64,000 nt of DNA from Aporrectodea caliginosa (lineage: Eukaryota; Annelida; Clitellata; Crassiclitellata; Lumbricidae), in assembly GCA_020284085.1 (NCBI GenBank), contig JACEVL010000469.1:1222501-1286500 (forward strand). Reading direction: 5' to 3'. How positions within the stretch are numbered: position 1 is the stretch's first letter; every line of letters begins with the position of its first letter. Below the pieces are notes generated by a model that worked only from the letters and a program-made list of their open reading frames with translations, was not told the DNA's origin and made no database searches. Shown here in pieces: positions 9,772-19,395 of this stretch. The translations under genes were made by a program, and so were the position numbers.

Positions 9772-10770
9772 CATTGTGTCTCATCTTCACAACAATCATA
9801 ACTTGGATTGTCTCATAGACTGTCTGTATTGGCCCATAGAAACCAATTATTACCCCCGGATTCCATGGTTCCGGACATACCATTCCCTTTATAGGCCTAC
9901 TGGCCAGTGTCTTTTTACCCATGTTCTTCCTGGAATCCGAGGATCGTAGAGCCAGTCCTTTTTCCTATTGGAAAGTACATTTTTCTCATGGAACGTGCCT
10001 TTTCACTTAGAAGGGATATTTTTCACTCGGAAGGGACATTTTTCTTGTGATCCGTACAGTGATGAAGTCACATCATGCCATCTTTTGCAATGTACTGTCT
10101 TTCTGGAACAATCTCCTCCCTCTTAAAGTCTATACTGTTCTTGGAGAGCCAGCTCAAAAAAGATATTTGATCCACCTTAATTATTCCAAGCCTTTATAGA
10201 TCTCTTAACAGCACCTTTGAGAAGGTCTTAAAATTAATCTGCTGTGTGAGTATTTGCTTATGTAAAGTAAAATATATAGTTACATTACAAAAATAATTTT
10301 GGTTGTATTGAAGAACCTGTGAATAATACTCGTATTATGGTGCTCAACTGTAGAGCAATATTACAGCAGAAAACATTTATTTAAGTTCTTTATAATTTAG
10401 GTGGGTGTACCTACTGTTAATCTTGTAAATGTTTTTAATCAGTTCAATTTTTTTACTAGATCTTACCTTTATACGGTCTGCTGTTTGTTATAAAATTATG
10501 CAGTGTTTTACTCATTTTTATTCATGTTATTTAACTTATTTGCAAAGGTTTGTTTCAATAAATCAACTTTTCAACAGATTAGGTTTTGATGGTGTTTAGT
10601 TAAAGAAACTGGACAAAGAGAAAGACAAATTTTGTGCAAAACTGCATTAGAAAAATCGAAGGCCGCATTAACTTATTCAACCTCAAGCAACTCAGAAACT
10701 GCAATCTTGGAAATGAGTTTCCGACAAAATGTTCAGTTGAACTGGCTAAAATCAGTTCAATTTTTGGGGG

Positions 10771-10977
10771 CCGATAGCGCATTGGATACATCTGCTGCAC
10801 AGAGACCGAGAGGTACCGAGTTCGAGCTCATTTTTGGGCGGATATGTTATTTAGGCTTATTTGCAAAGGTTTGTTTCAGGCTGTCTGTTCTGTTAGTAGT
10901 TAAGATTTGAAATTGTTTAACATGTAAATGTACAGCGAAAGACAAATTTTGTCAGGCTGCTTATTAAAATCGAAAGA

Positions 10978-11010
<33 letters not shown>
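10771..11010 (+). repeat. tRNA-like SINE with (ATT)n tail
   Basis: The head GCGCATTGGATAC...GAGAGGTACCGAGTTCGA carries a B-box-like GAGTTCGAGCTC. The body CTGTCTGTTCTGTTAGTAG ends in an (ATT)n tail at 10979-11007. The same family occurs reversed at 12671-12832 and 21239-21452, and forward at 41388-41710. A 22-bp direct repeat lies outside both ends (10701 and 11013). Confidence 0.82.
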
Positions 11011-11013
<3 letters not shown>

Positions 11014-11049
11014 CAATCTTGGAAATGAGTTTCCAATGGTATGTTCAGT

Positions 11050-11246
11050 ACACTAGATACATACATACATACATACATAAATGCACAGATACACACACAT
11101 ACATACATACTTACATACGTACATACATACATAGCATACATACATACATGCATGCACACATGCATACGTACACACACACTTGCATGAATACATACATGCA
11201 TGCACACACACAAACATACATGCATGCATGCATGCATACATACATA
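11050..11246. repeat. (CATA)n microsatellite
   Basis: About 200 bp of CATA/CACA tetranucleotides, directly abutting a SINE 3' end. Confidence 0.95.
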
Positions 11247-11312
11247 TGGGAGCACCTCTGAGTTACCTTGAAGGGGGTGCTATATAAATCGACGCAATGA
11301 ATGCATACATAG
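11247..11312 (+). repeat. SINE 3'-end fragment next to microsatellite
   Basis: GGAGCACCTCTGAGT...TTGAAGGGGGTGCTATATAA is the common SINE end in forward orientation, followed by GAATGCATAC. It adjoins the (CATA)n tract. Confidence 0.72.
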
Positions 11313-11669
11313 GCCTACACAGTGACCAATCTCTCCACACAGTGTCTATATATATAGGCCTATTGTTACCAGATTTTACTTTACCGAATGTGATTTTAGT
11401 TATAGTTTCAATGATGTATTTCTAAAAAAAAATACTATAGTTATCTATGCATCAGCAGTATTCAGCACATGTCAAGATTTTAAAAAGTTTTTCCAATTAA
11501 CGAGTAAGTTACTGTTGCAATCATTAACCTCAGTTTCTGCTGCGTTTCGAAAGTAAAAGCTTTACTGATGATTTGTTGCCTGCGGGCACGGTTTGATTGG
11601 TGGGAGTTGCAGAAAATTAATTATTTACGTTAAAAAACTGTAATTGCACTCGCCATTTGCCTCAAGAAG

Positions 11670-11745
11670 GAGGAGGAGGAAGAAGGGGAGGAGCAGGAGA
11701 AGGTTAAAGAGGAGGACGAGGAGAAGAAGGAGAAGAGAACTTTGT
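11670..11745. repeat. Purine-rich GGA/GAA tract
   Basis: Low-complexity AGGAGGAGGAAG-type sequence on the + strand. Confidence 0.85.
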
Positions 11746-11764
11746 CACTATTTGGACTCTGACG

Positions 11765-11837
11765 GTGCCAGTCCCAAGCCTGGATAAAGGAGGAGGGCGA
11801 CGCTAATGATATTTGTTATCACACAGTGTCCTTAAAC
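11765..11837 (+). repeat. Dispersed CCAAGCCTGGATAAAG repeat, copy 1
   Basis: GTGCCAGTCCCAAGCCTGGA, then AGGAGGGCGACGC and TTGTTATCACA. Close copies occur at 35180-35236 (-), 36834-36891 (-), 41911-41960 (+) and 61323-61396 (+). Its class is unclear; it could be the conserved end of a SINE or LINE. Confidence 0.75.
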
Positions 11838-11850
11838 TACATGCATAGGC

Positions 11851-12130
11851 TAGAGAAGGAGAAGAGCAGTCTCTTAACATACCTGATAGGCAGCCATGGG
11901 TATGAAATGCTAGCGACTTAATTTCCTTACCCTCGGCATATGAGGGCGGGCGGCCAGATCTCTCCCTCGCCGTCTCATCTTCCCACTGATAGTGTACGTC
12001 CAGTGTACTCATTATAGCTGAGTTGGCTAGGGGGCGCAGGTGGAGCAGAAATCTCGAACCAGATTTTGAACCCATGACCTCTCGGGCTGACCAGTCCAGC
12101 ACGCTACCCACTAGACTATCGCACCCTCCC
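11851..12130 (-). repeat. tRNA-Asp-like SINE, reverse orientation
   Basis: The reverse strand from about 12126 shows an A-box-like TAGTCTAGTGGGTAGCG, an anticodon-arm-like GGACTGGTCAGCC and a B-box-like CATGGGTTCAAA. The body matches the copies at 5.0-5.3 and 28.5-28.8 kb closely along its length. This is the best-preserved member in the window. Confidence 0.82.
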
Positions 12131-12238
12131 CCCTCCTCCCCATATGCCTTAATTGGGACGAAATGAGGCGAGGATTGGACCGACTGAATGGGATGACAGA
12201 CATCGATTACGATCAGTGGAATGAATGAATATTCCGAA

Positions 12239-12264
12239 CATTCATTCATTCATTCATTCATTCA
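12239..12264. repeat. (ATTC)n microsatellite
   Basis: ATTC repeats, followed by CAGTGGCGTAACC, which resembles a hAT-type end without a visible partner. Confidence 0.8.
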
Positions 12265-12329
12265 GTGGCGTAACCAAAGTTTCCCAAAAATTACGCAATT
12301 TGGAGGTCTGTCAGTGCCTTAAGAAAGGC

Positions 12330-12670
12330 GACATCATCCAGCACCTCTTCACAGGCGAGATCTTTCAGCGGCTCTTCACAGGCGAGATCTTTCAGCGCCT
12401 CTTCACAGGCGAGATCTTTCAGCGCCTCTTCACAGGCGAGATCCATTGGCGCCTCTTCACAGGCGAATTCTTTCAGCGCCTATTCACAGGCGAGATCTTT
12501 CAGGCCTCTTCACAGGCGAGATCTTTCAGCGCCTCTTCACTGACGAGATCTTTCTGCGCCTCTTCACAGGCGACATCATCCAGCACCTCTTCACAGGCAA
12601 GATCTTTCAGGCCTCTTCACAGGCGCTGAAATATCTCGCCTCTTCACAGGCGACGTCTGTCAGTGCCTTA
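12330..12670. repeat. 27-bp hairpin minisatellite, first block
   Basis: Tandem 27-bp units consist of CGCCTCTTCACAGGCG followed by AGATCTTTCAG. Each unit holds an inverted repeat, CGCCT/AGGCG, around a 6-nt loop. A second unit type, TGCCTTAAGAAAGGCG plus ACATCATCCAG, keeps GCCT/AGGC with a different loop. The array is interrupted at 12671 by a SINE and resumes at 12833. Confidence 0.95.
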
Positions 12671-12832
12671 ATAATAATAATAATAATCTTTTCTTTATTA
12701 AGCGCCTGACAAACGCACTGCGCTGTACTTACAAGTTATGCAATTGAAATCTTAACTACTAACAGAACAGACAGCCATGTAATACAACGGCGCTAATAGC
12801 AGCCTACAAAGCAAATCCGCCCAACGGATAAC
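12671..12832 (-). repeat. Truncated tRNA-like SINE inside the minisatellite
   Basis: A TAATAA tail on the left, then AAGCGCCTGACAAACGCACT and the ACTAACAGAACAGACAGCC body, match 21239-21452. Most of the tRNA-like head is missing at the right end. It splits a type-2 minisatellite unit between TGCCTTAA and GTAAGGCG. Confidence 0.85.
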
Positions 12833-13880
12833 GTAAGGCGTCATCATCCAGCGCCTCTTCACAGGCGAGATCTTTCAGCGCCTCTTCACAGGCGAGATCT
12901 TTCAGCGCCTCTTCACAGGCGAGATCTTTCAGCGCCTCTTCACAGGCGAGATCTTTCAGCGCCTCTTCACAGGCGAGATCTTTCAGCGCCTCTTCACAGG
13001 CGAGGTCTGTCTGTCTTAAGAAAGCTCCTCTTCACAGGCGAGATCTTTCAGCGCCTCTTCACAGGCGAGGTCTCTCAGCGCCTCTTCACAGGCGAGGTCT
13101 GTCTGTGCCTTAAGTCAGGCGTCATCATCCAGCGCCTCTTCACAGGCGAGATCTTTCAGCGCCTCTTCACAGGCGAGATCTTTCAGCGCCTCTTCACTGA
13201 CGAGATCTTTCAGCGCCTCTTCACAGGCGAGATCTTTCAGCGCCTCTTCACAGGCGAGATCTTTCAGCGCCTCTTCACTGACGAGATCTTTCAGCGCCTC
13301 TTCACAGGCGAGGTCTGTCTGTGCCTTAAGAAAGGCGACATCATTCAGCACCTCTTCACAGGCAAGATCTTTCAGCGCCTCTTCACAGGCGAGGTCTGTC
13401 TGTGCCTTAAGAAAGGCGACATCATCCAGCACCTCTTCACAGACGAGATCTTTCAGCGCCTCTTCACAGGCGAGATCTTTCAGCGCCTCTTCACAGGCGA
13501 GGTCTGTCAGTGCCTTAAGTAAGGCGACATCATCCAGCTCCTCTTCACAGGCAAGATCTTTCAGCGCCTCTTCACAGGCGAGATCTTGCAGCGCCTCTTC
13601 AGAGACGAGATCTTTCAGCGCCTCTTCACAGGCGAGATCTTTCAGCGCCTCTTCACAGGCGAGATCTTTCAGCGCCTCTTCACAGGCGAGATCTTTCAGC
13701 GCCTTTTCACAGGGGAGATCATTCAGCACCTCATCACAGGCGAAATCATTCATCGCCTCTTCACAGGCGAGATCTTTCAGGCCTTTTCACAGGCGAGGTC
13801 TGTCAGTGCCTTAAGAAAGGCGACATCATCCAGCTCCTCTTCACAGATGAGATCTTTCTTCGCCTCTTCAAAGGACGAAA
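12833..13880. repeat. 27-bp hairpin minisatellite, second block
   Basis: About 38 further units follow, with type-1 units in runs and type-2 units at intervals, suggesting a higher-order pattern. Because 27 is a multiple of three, both strands stay open for long distances. The reverse strand encodes repeated LACEEALKD (13115-13753) and the forward strand repeated RLFTGEIFQ. These frames are expected by-products; there is no splice, promoter or codon evidence for a gene. Confidence 0.95.
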
Positions 13881-14097
13881 CATGATCTCTCATTTATCTA
13901 GCAGAAACGCAGCCAAAATTCGTAAATTATAGCAAAAAATTGCATATCTGCTATCTTCAGACCCAAGGACCTATTACCCTACCACAAGAAAGCTGTGCGG
14001 ACAATGAGTCAATGACGATGACGTCATCAACAATCAGACGGGCGGAAATACCATCTGTTCGATTATTATTATCGCATCGCTCGCTCTGCTTTAGACT

Positions 14098-14235
14098 CGT
14101 TAATAATAACAAGAACAATATTATTATTACTAAAAATTAATTTAAAAAAATAATAATATTATTTTTATTATTATTTTTATTATTAATATCATTATTAGTA
14201 TTAATAATGGCAATAGTTAAGTAAGTAAGTAAGCA
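14098..14235. repeat. AT-rich simple sequence
   Basis: TTATTA/AATAAT repeats and a short GTAA run. Confidence 0.8.
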
Positions 14236-14606
14236 TATTCTTTACTAAGCCGGTTGCAGGAGAGCTGGCCACGCAGGTATAGACTCTACCGCTCATTTTG
14301 AATCAACGGACTTGTGTACTGGGCTTTGCGTGGACCAAATGACATTAGCTTACGATGATTTAAACTAGTGTCGGTCTGTGATCGAAATGTCAGAAGTGTC
14401 ACGAAATTTGTAGTCTTTCACTAGGCCTAGTTGTATGTCCGCGAAGGGAAATGTTTTGCTGACCGTACAATAACAAAGTCTGCACAATAGAAATTCAACG
14501 AATAATAGTAATCTAGATTGTCAAAATGTAATCTAAATGGTTAAAAATGTTGAGAGCGTTAAAATCTTTACGCAGTTGCGTAATTGCGTAATGCTAGTTA
14601 CGCGCA

Positions 14607-14682
14607 TGCATTCATTCATTCTGGAGATTTATATAGCGCCCCTTCAAGAAATCTACTCAGAAGCGCTCCCAGCCCAGCCAAA
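14607..14682 (-). repeat. SINE 3'-end fragment
   Basis: Contains ATTCATTCATT, TTTATATAGCGCCCCTTCAA and CTACTCAGAAGCGCTCCCAG, the common SINE end in reverse orientation with its GAAT tail. Confidence 0.75.
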
Positions 14683-14789
14683 AGAAAAAAGACTTGAGTG
14701 ATTGAAGTAGGCTAATATACACATGTATTGTATACCCTATACAAAAACCCATGTGACATTATTCCCATATTACATTTTTTCATCATCAT

Positions 14790-15274
14790 GTGCTGTAGAT
14801 GTGCATTAGGCTATATAGCCTAAATATTACATAGGCAACATAGCATATAGGTAGGGTAGTCCCTAAATCACGAATTCACGGAAATCACGGAAACCGTGAA
14901 TTTCGCCGTTTGCCGTGAATTTTGCCGTTTGCCGTGATTTTCCGTGATTTTTCACATTTTCAGCACTTTTGTAAAAACACGTTAAAAATGGTTGCGAAAC
15001 ACGTCAAAAAATGGCGCCGACGATAAAAAAAGCGCGGAACCACTAGGCCTAAATTAATTTAAGAATTCTTGTTACTACCCCCCTCGAAAATTATTGTTGG
15101 AAAATAGTCGTTACTACCCCCCTCGAAAATTATTCTTGGAAAATAGTCGTTACTACCCCCTCGAGAAAATTCTTGGAAAAAACACGTTGCCGTGAATTTT
15201 TCTATTTTTGAAAAAGTGTGCTGTAGATGTGCATTAGGCTATATAAATATTACATAGGCAACATAGCATATAGG
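14790..15274. repeat. Direct duplication flanking a CCGTGAATTT-rich insert
   Basis: GTGCTGTAGATGTGCATTAG through ACATAGCATATAGG (about 60 bp) occurs at 14790-14851 and again at 15218-15274. Between them lies a segment with repeated CCGTGAATTT/CACGG motifs. It also contains three tandem copies (15071-15180) of a roughly 39-bp unit with GTTACTACCCCCCTCG. Confidence 0.8.
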
Positions 15275-15408
15275 CCTATATATAATATATATATATACTA
15301 TAATATTCGTTTATTAATTCAAACTGACAAGTACGCAGTAAGATAAAAATGATTATGTAGTATTAGTAACAGCTGATAACGAGTTTAACAGGACTGTCGA
15401 ATTTAACT

Positions 15409-15570
15409 GCATGGCAGCCTGCAAGGCGGCCGTATGTCCTTCTGCTCATTTCACAGTCGCTCCTAGGGAGTGGAAGGCTGAGTCAACCTTATTGGGCTAG
15501 CGGGTATCGAAACCGCTTCCCTCTGATCTTCGTGCCAGCGTGTTACCATTCAACCATCTCCCCGTTCCGT
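15409..15570 (-). repeat. tRNA-like SINE, reverse orientation
   Basis: On the reverse strand, GAGATGGTTGAATGGTAACA resembles a tRNA D-arm with A box, and GCGGTTTCGATACCCGC a T-arm with B box. An anticodon-arm-like CTGGCACGAAGATCAG lies between. The body extends left to about 15409. Confidence 0.65.
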
Positions 15571-16125
15571 ATAGCTTACGTGTCTTTTTGGGAGAACGTC
15601 GAGATCACCAAGCAGTAGGCTATTTATTCTGTCTTTCTGCTTGTCTCGCTGCCTGTCCGTCGGTGTGCCACTGTGTGTCCAACTGAGTGTGACTGCGTTT
15701 GCTTCGCCTGACCGGAATTTCATCAGAGGTTCACACATAATTGAAACCTCGAGACCTGAAGCGCATTCTAGCAATATCCTCAGGCGACCTGAGCGAGCCC
15801 CAGGGCGTGTCCTAATAGGTTCGGATGGACCCGTGTCGAACAAAGGCATCGCTAACAAAGGAAGAGCCACGGAACACCCTTTGAAGTCTAATCATGTTGT
15901 CGAGCACCCTACTGAAGTAATTCATTTTCAAATGACTTATTTACCGTCTTCATAAAATATTTAAGAAGTCTGCCAGAACATCGGAATAACAGCATCGTGA
16001 TGATGATGGGGGATCGCTTCGAGCGACGACATCAAGATATTATTACCTAATACCGGTTTCTTATTTTTGAGTAGACCTAGACCTATTGCCCTAACGACTG
16101 CATCAGCCTGTTTTATACCTTAGCA

Positions 16126-16295
16126 CAGGGGCATAGTCAGAAAAAATGTCCGAGGAAATGTTTAGCATTCGGGGGCCCATTGGATATGGTCGCAAAAATA
16201 GTTTTTTTGTATTTCGCATATAAAAAGCATGTAACAAAATTTCGGCAATTTATTTGTGGGGGTTGAACCCGTAAACCCCCTTAAATACGCCCAGG
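16126..16295. mobile_element. hAT-like MITE, CATGGGCGTA family, copy 2
   Basis: The ends CAGGGGCATAGTC and AAATACGCCCAGG are inverted. Flanks CCTTAGCA (16118-16125) and CCTTGGCA (16296-16303) match at seven of eight positions, a decayed 8-bp duplication. The interior TTTTTTGTATTTCGCAT also occurs in the copy at 21.5 kb. Confidence 0.78.
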
Positions 16296-16634
16296 CCTTG
16301 GCATTGCACAACATAACCTGAGGCCTAGATTAGGCCGTATACAGAGGTTTAAGTGGTTAAGATAGCCTATAGGCTACTATCGAAGACATGCAATCTATGT
16401 ATTAGAACCACTGCAAGTTGGATTGGATCCACAGTTTAACGGCAGCTTATGACAACATAGGCCGTTGCCGCCGACAAAGATTATTTTTGGCATATTACAG
16501 GCTTTACAGCTCTTTTTAATTACTGCAAGTTAATACGGAATGTTTAATTTATCCTTCCTGGCTTCTTCTTAAAAGCGGTTACGGTGTCCATTGAGACGGC
16601 ACTGTCATCCACACTTAGCCTAGGGATCCACACT

Positions 16635-17545
16635 TAGCCTAGGGCTGCCAACTTTTGACTTTGCCATTCCGGGACGCCCGTAGGCTAATATGCCGTTGCG
16701 AATTTACCATGTCCACGTCACTGTAGGCATATGTAAAGAATGTTGCGTTAGCCTAACGTAGGATCTACAGTCTACGGAAAATAGTCATTACAAATTTCAG
16801 CAAAGTCATCAAAAGACAAGTGGCCTATATCAAAAAGTAGAATCAACTTCACGAAGAAAACATTTATTTGCAGTAACCTACCTGTCAGGGTAAACAGGCT
16901 TATATGGACCCAGCACGAACGAAGTTCATAGTATATACAATTATACATGCATCATGATGCATGCAGATTGCAGATGTCATTTCGGCCTATTGGGTCTGCG
17001 ACGGGAAAGCAGAGCTTCACTTAAACTTATAGGCCTACTTCTGCTGAGCTGAAGTCGTAGAACTCGGCACATGTACGACGTCATGCTAACATTTATTTTT
17101 GTCAATAGTTCCGCTTTAAAAAGGTCGGTGCTCAGACAAAAATAATTGCGAATGTCAGACCAGAGGTCGTCAGAGAAAAGGTCGTTCATAATGCTGAACA
17201 CTCTCTCGCAAAAGGCGTTGGAAACGGGAACTGACAGATTGCAGGACATAATACTAAGTAACTGAGTGTCAGTTGTTTGTAACGGTTTGAAGACCAACCT
17301 AGCCTACATGTAGCACTGTCCAATGTTGAGCCAACAATGTTAGGTCTGACAGAACGCAAAACGCAAAATTCATCGTACAACTTGTCGAGTTTAGTGTGCA
17401 AAAACAGGAACAAGGTTTAATTTAAATTTTGGTGTAGTGGATATCTACACCAAATTCCGGGACAATTTGCGATCAATCCGGGACACGGGACGCATAAGGC
17501 CGATTCCGGGACTGTCCCGGGAATCCGGGACGGTTGGCAGCCCTA
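16635..17545. mobile_element. hAT transposon remnant with GGGCTGCCAAC ends
   Basis: Inverted ends TAGGGCTGCCAAC (16640) and GTTGGCAGCCCTA (to 17545) are each followed inward by CCGGGAC-rich subterminal sequence. The 8-bp TCCACACT lies at 16627-16634 and 17546-17553. A five-base TAGCC separates the left duplication from the TIR. The left junction, ATCCACACTTAGCCTAGGG, is present twice in tandem (16607-16644). A decayed transposase lies inside on the reverse strand. Confidence 0.85.
16977..17410 (-). pseudogene. hAT transposase C-terminal remnant
   Basis: The reverse strand encodes SVPVSNAFCERVFSIMNDL followed by a segment with spaced Leu residues. This is the hallmark of the hAT C-terminal dimerisation domain (pattern PVSxAxxERVFS). 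An upstream piece, HTKLDKLYDEF, lies in another frame, so at least one frameshift is present. No BED finger or catalytic N-terminal half remains. In active hATs this domain mediates transposase multimerisation. Confidence 0.82.
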
Positions 17546-17553
17546 TCCACACT

Positions 17554-17997
17554 ATTCCAAAAGCCTATTGCCATTGTTTCCGTTAGAGTTCAAAAAGATA
17601 ACGTAGGCTATTTATGTCCAGACCTAGAATTGTTTTGGACGTAGCTCATGTCTTATGGCTGTCACACCGAAAAATCTGGACGTTTTGGACGTTTTTTATG
17701 GACGTAAAAACGGCCATTTGGGTGTTAACGGAAACACTGCATGCCTATATTGCGCTGAAGAATTTCCGCCCGACTGTTTCTGTCAGTGTCAAATGATTTA
17801 TACATGTGGCCTTCCGTGGTGCTGGTGTTATTTTTGTAACGAAGACTGAAACTAAAATAATTGGCTAGGCCCCAATTCGCTGACAAGAACTAAAAGAAGA
17901 ACGAGAAAGAATTTTTAGCTAAAATAGATAAAAGCGAAACTAAGGTAGTGTTCACCGAAATAGAAATCAGAACGATAGCGAAAAATTGAAAGAAATC
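17554..17997. other. Gene-free stretch, nothing recognised
   Basis: Unique-looking sequence with repeated GGACGTTTTGGACG-like wording at 17678-17705 but no convincing coding or mobile-element signal. Confidence 0.5.
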
Positions 17998-18145
17998 ATG
18001 TGAAAGTTTCCAAGAATCTGACTAGGTCTACTCAGAGCTATTATTACCGAACTCATTTCAAGGACGATCCATAACGGATGTCGTGACATCGAAAGCCACG
18101 ACGAGAGTCAGTCATGCAGCAGAGACAGAGACCTTACTAAGCGGT
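17998..18145. repeat. Truncated duplicate of TIR-element interior
   Basis: TGTGAAAGTTTCCAAGAATC through CTATTATTACCG and CGACGAGAGT to GACCTTA matches, in the same orientation, the right part of the element at 18170-19030 (18845-18988). It suggests a partial head-to-tail copy lying immediately left of the complete one. Confidence 0.75.
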
Positions 18146-18169
18146 GGATAACAAGCTAATGACAGCTGC

Positions 18170-19030
18170 AGCATAGGGGAAAGGCTTGTAATATGGGCCA
18201 CTGTGTAATATGGGCCTCGACTGTATTTCCCACCTATCATGTCTGCGGAGAGCTCTTACATTGGGAAACCATCCGTATACTGATTTCAACTTCCTGTTCG
18301 GGATGTGTGCCTTTACTAATAACTTCTGCCCGAAAAACATCAACGTTTATGTTTTGGTACATGTTGCTTATAAGACTTATTGAACTTCAACAAGTGTTAA
18401 ATAGTTTAGGATTTCATCTATGGTATGCCCTGATGTTTCAGAAGATAGACAATTTCTTTATTATATAAACACACAACTTTGTTGATCTATAATACATTCG
18501 TCGATCACGCTATAACAGATTTCCCCGAAGCACACCATTTTTGTAATACGGTCCTGTGATCGAATGTGTAATATGGGCCATATCTTTATGGAATGATACA
18601 GTAGAAATAGGCCGTTATGGCTATTTTTTCCATGTAACCGGTTCTCAGTGTTGTTTACATTAGGCATAGGCCAAATTGTTTCTTAATGGTTATCCTAGTA
18701 AGTTTAATCTCAGAAAATCGGTTTTTACTGTTTTAATATTAGTCTGCGGCACGGAAACATTGCAATTCCATCTTTAAAATGGTGGCTCATATTACACACC
18801 CGGTCGTGTAATATGAGCCATTTTCCGTATTTTGAAAAAATTCGTGTGAAAGTTTCCAAGAATCAGATTAAGGTCTAATTCCTTCTATTATTACCGCACT
18901 CATTTCAATGACCATCCATAATGCATGGAATGAAATCGAAAGCTACGACGAGAGTTAATCATGCTTCTGTGACTATGACCTTAGGAAAAGTTTCTTAGGG
19001 GGCCCATATTAGAAGCCCTTCCCCTATGCT
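18170..19030. mobile_element. Non-autonomous TIR element with TGTAATATGGGCC sites
   Basis: The ends AGCATAGGGGAAAGGCTT and AAGCCCTTCCCCTATGCT are inverted, and the match extends inward through TAATATGGGCC (about 30 bp). Further copies of TGTAATATGGGCC or TGTAATATGAGCC lie inside, some inverted, like subterminal transposase-binding sites. No target duplication is clear, so the superfamily is open. Confidence 0.78.
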
Positions 19031-19205
19031 TAGTGCGGTTACTTAAAGCAGCAAAGAAGACGCTGGTATTAGTAATCCAAAGATCACCAGACATTTTAAC
19101 CCTTTTGAGCTACTATGACCAAAGGGCCCGTCATGACAAAGGCCGCAGTGGCTCTAATTGGTGTCGCTAAGACGCTGGAACTGATAAGATCACCAGTGCT
19201 AGTAA

Positions 19206-19395
19206 TTACACTTTGAGAAAGGTCCAACCCAAATCGGAGCCTAACGTTCTAGATTTAGTTATTTAACATTACATGTTATTTATTTATTTAACATTAAATG
19301 TTAAATATATTTAAATTTATTTAACAGTAAATGTTAAATAAATAAATCTAGAACGTTAGTCTCTGATTTGGGTTGGACCTTTCCCAAAGTGTTAA
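19206..19395. mobile_element. Fold-back (palindromic) MITE
   Basis: Arms of about 55 bp, from CACTTTGAGAAAGGTCCAAC to ACGTTCTAGATTTA, are inverted around an AT-rich centre full of TTAACATTAAATGTTAA. The whole 190 bp could fold into one hairpin. Flanking ATTA/TTAA hints at a TTAA target but is not exact. Confidence 0.85.

Noticed and set aside
12330..13880. CRISPR-like array of palindromic repeats
   Set aside because: Units are directly contiguous 27-mers with no unique spacers, the setting is a eukaryotic genome, and no cas genes are present. It is a minisatellite.
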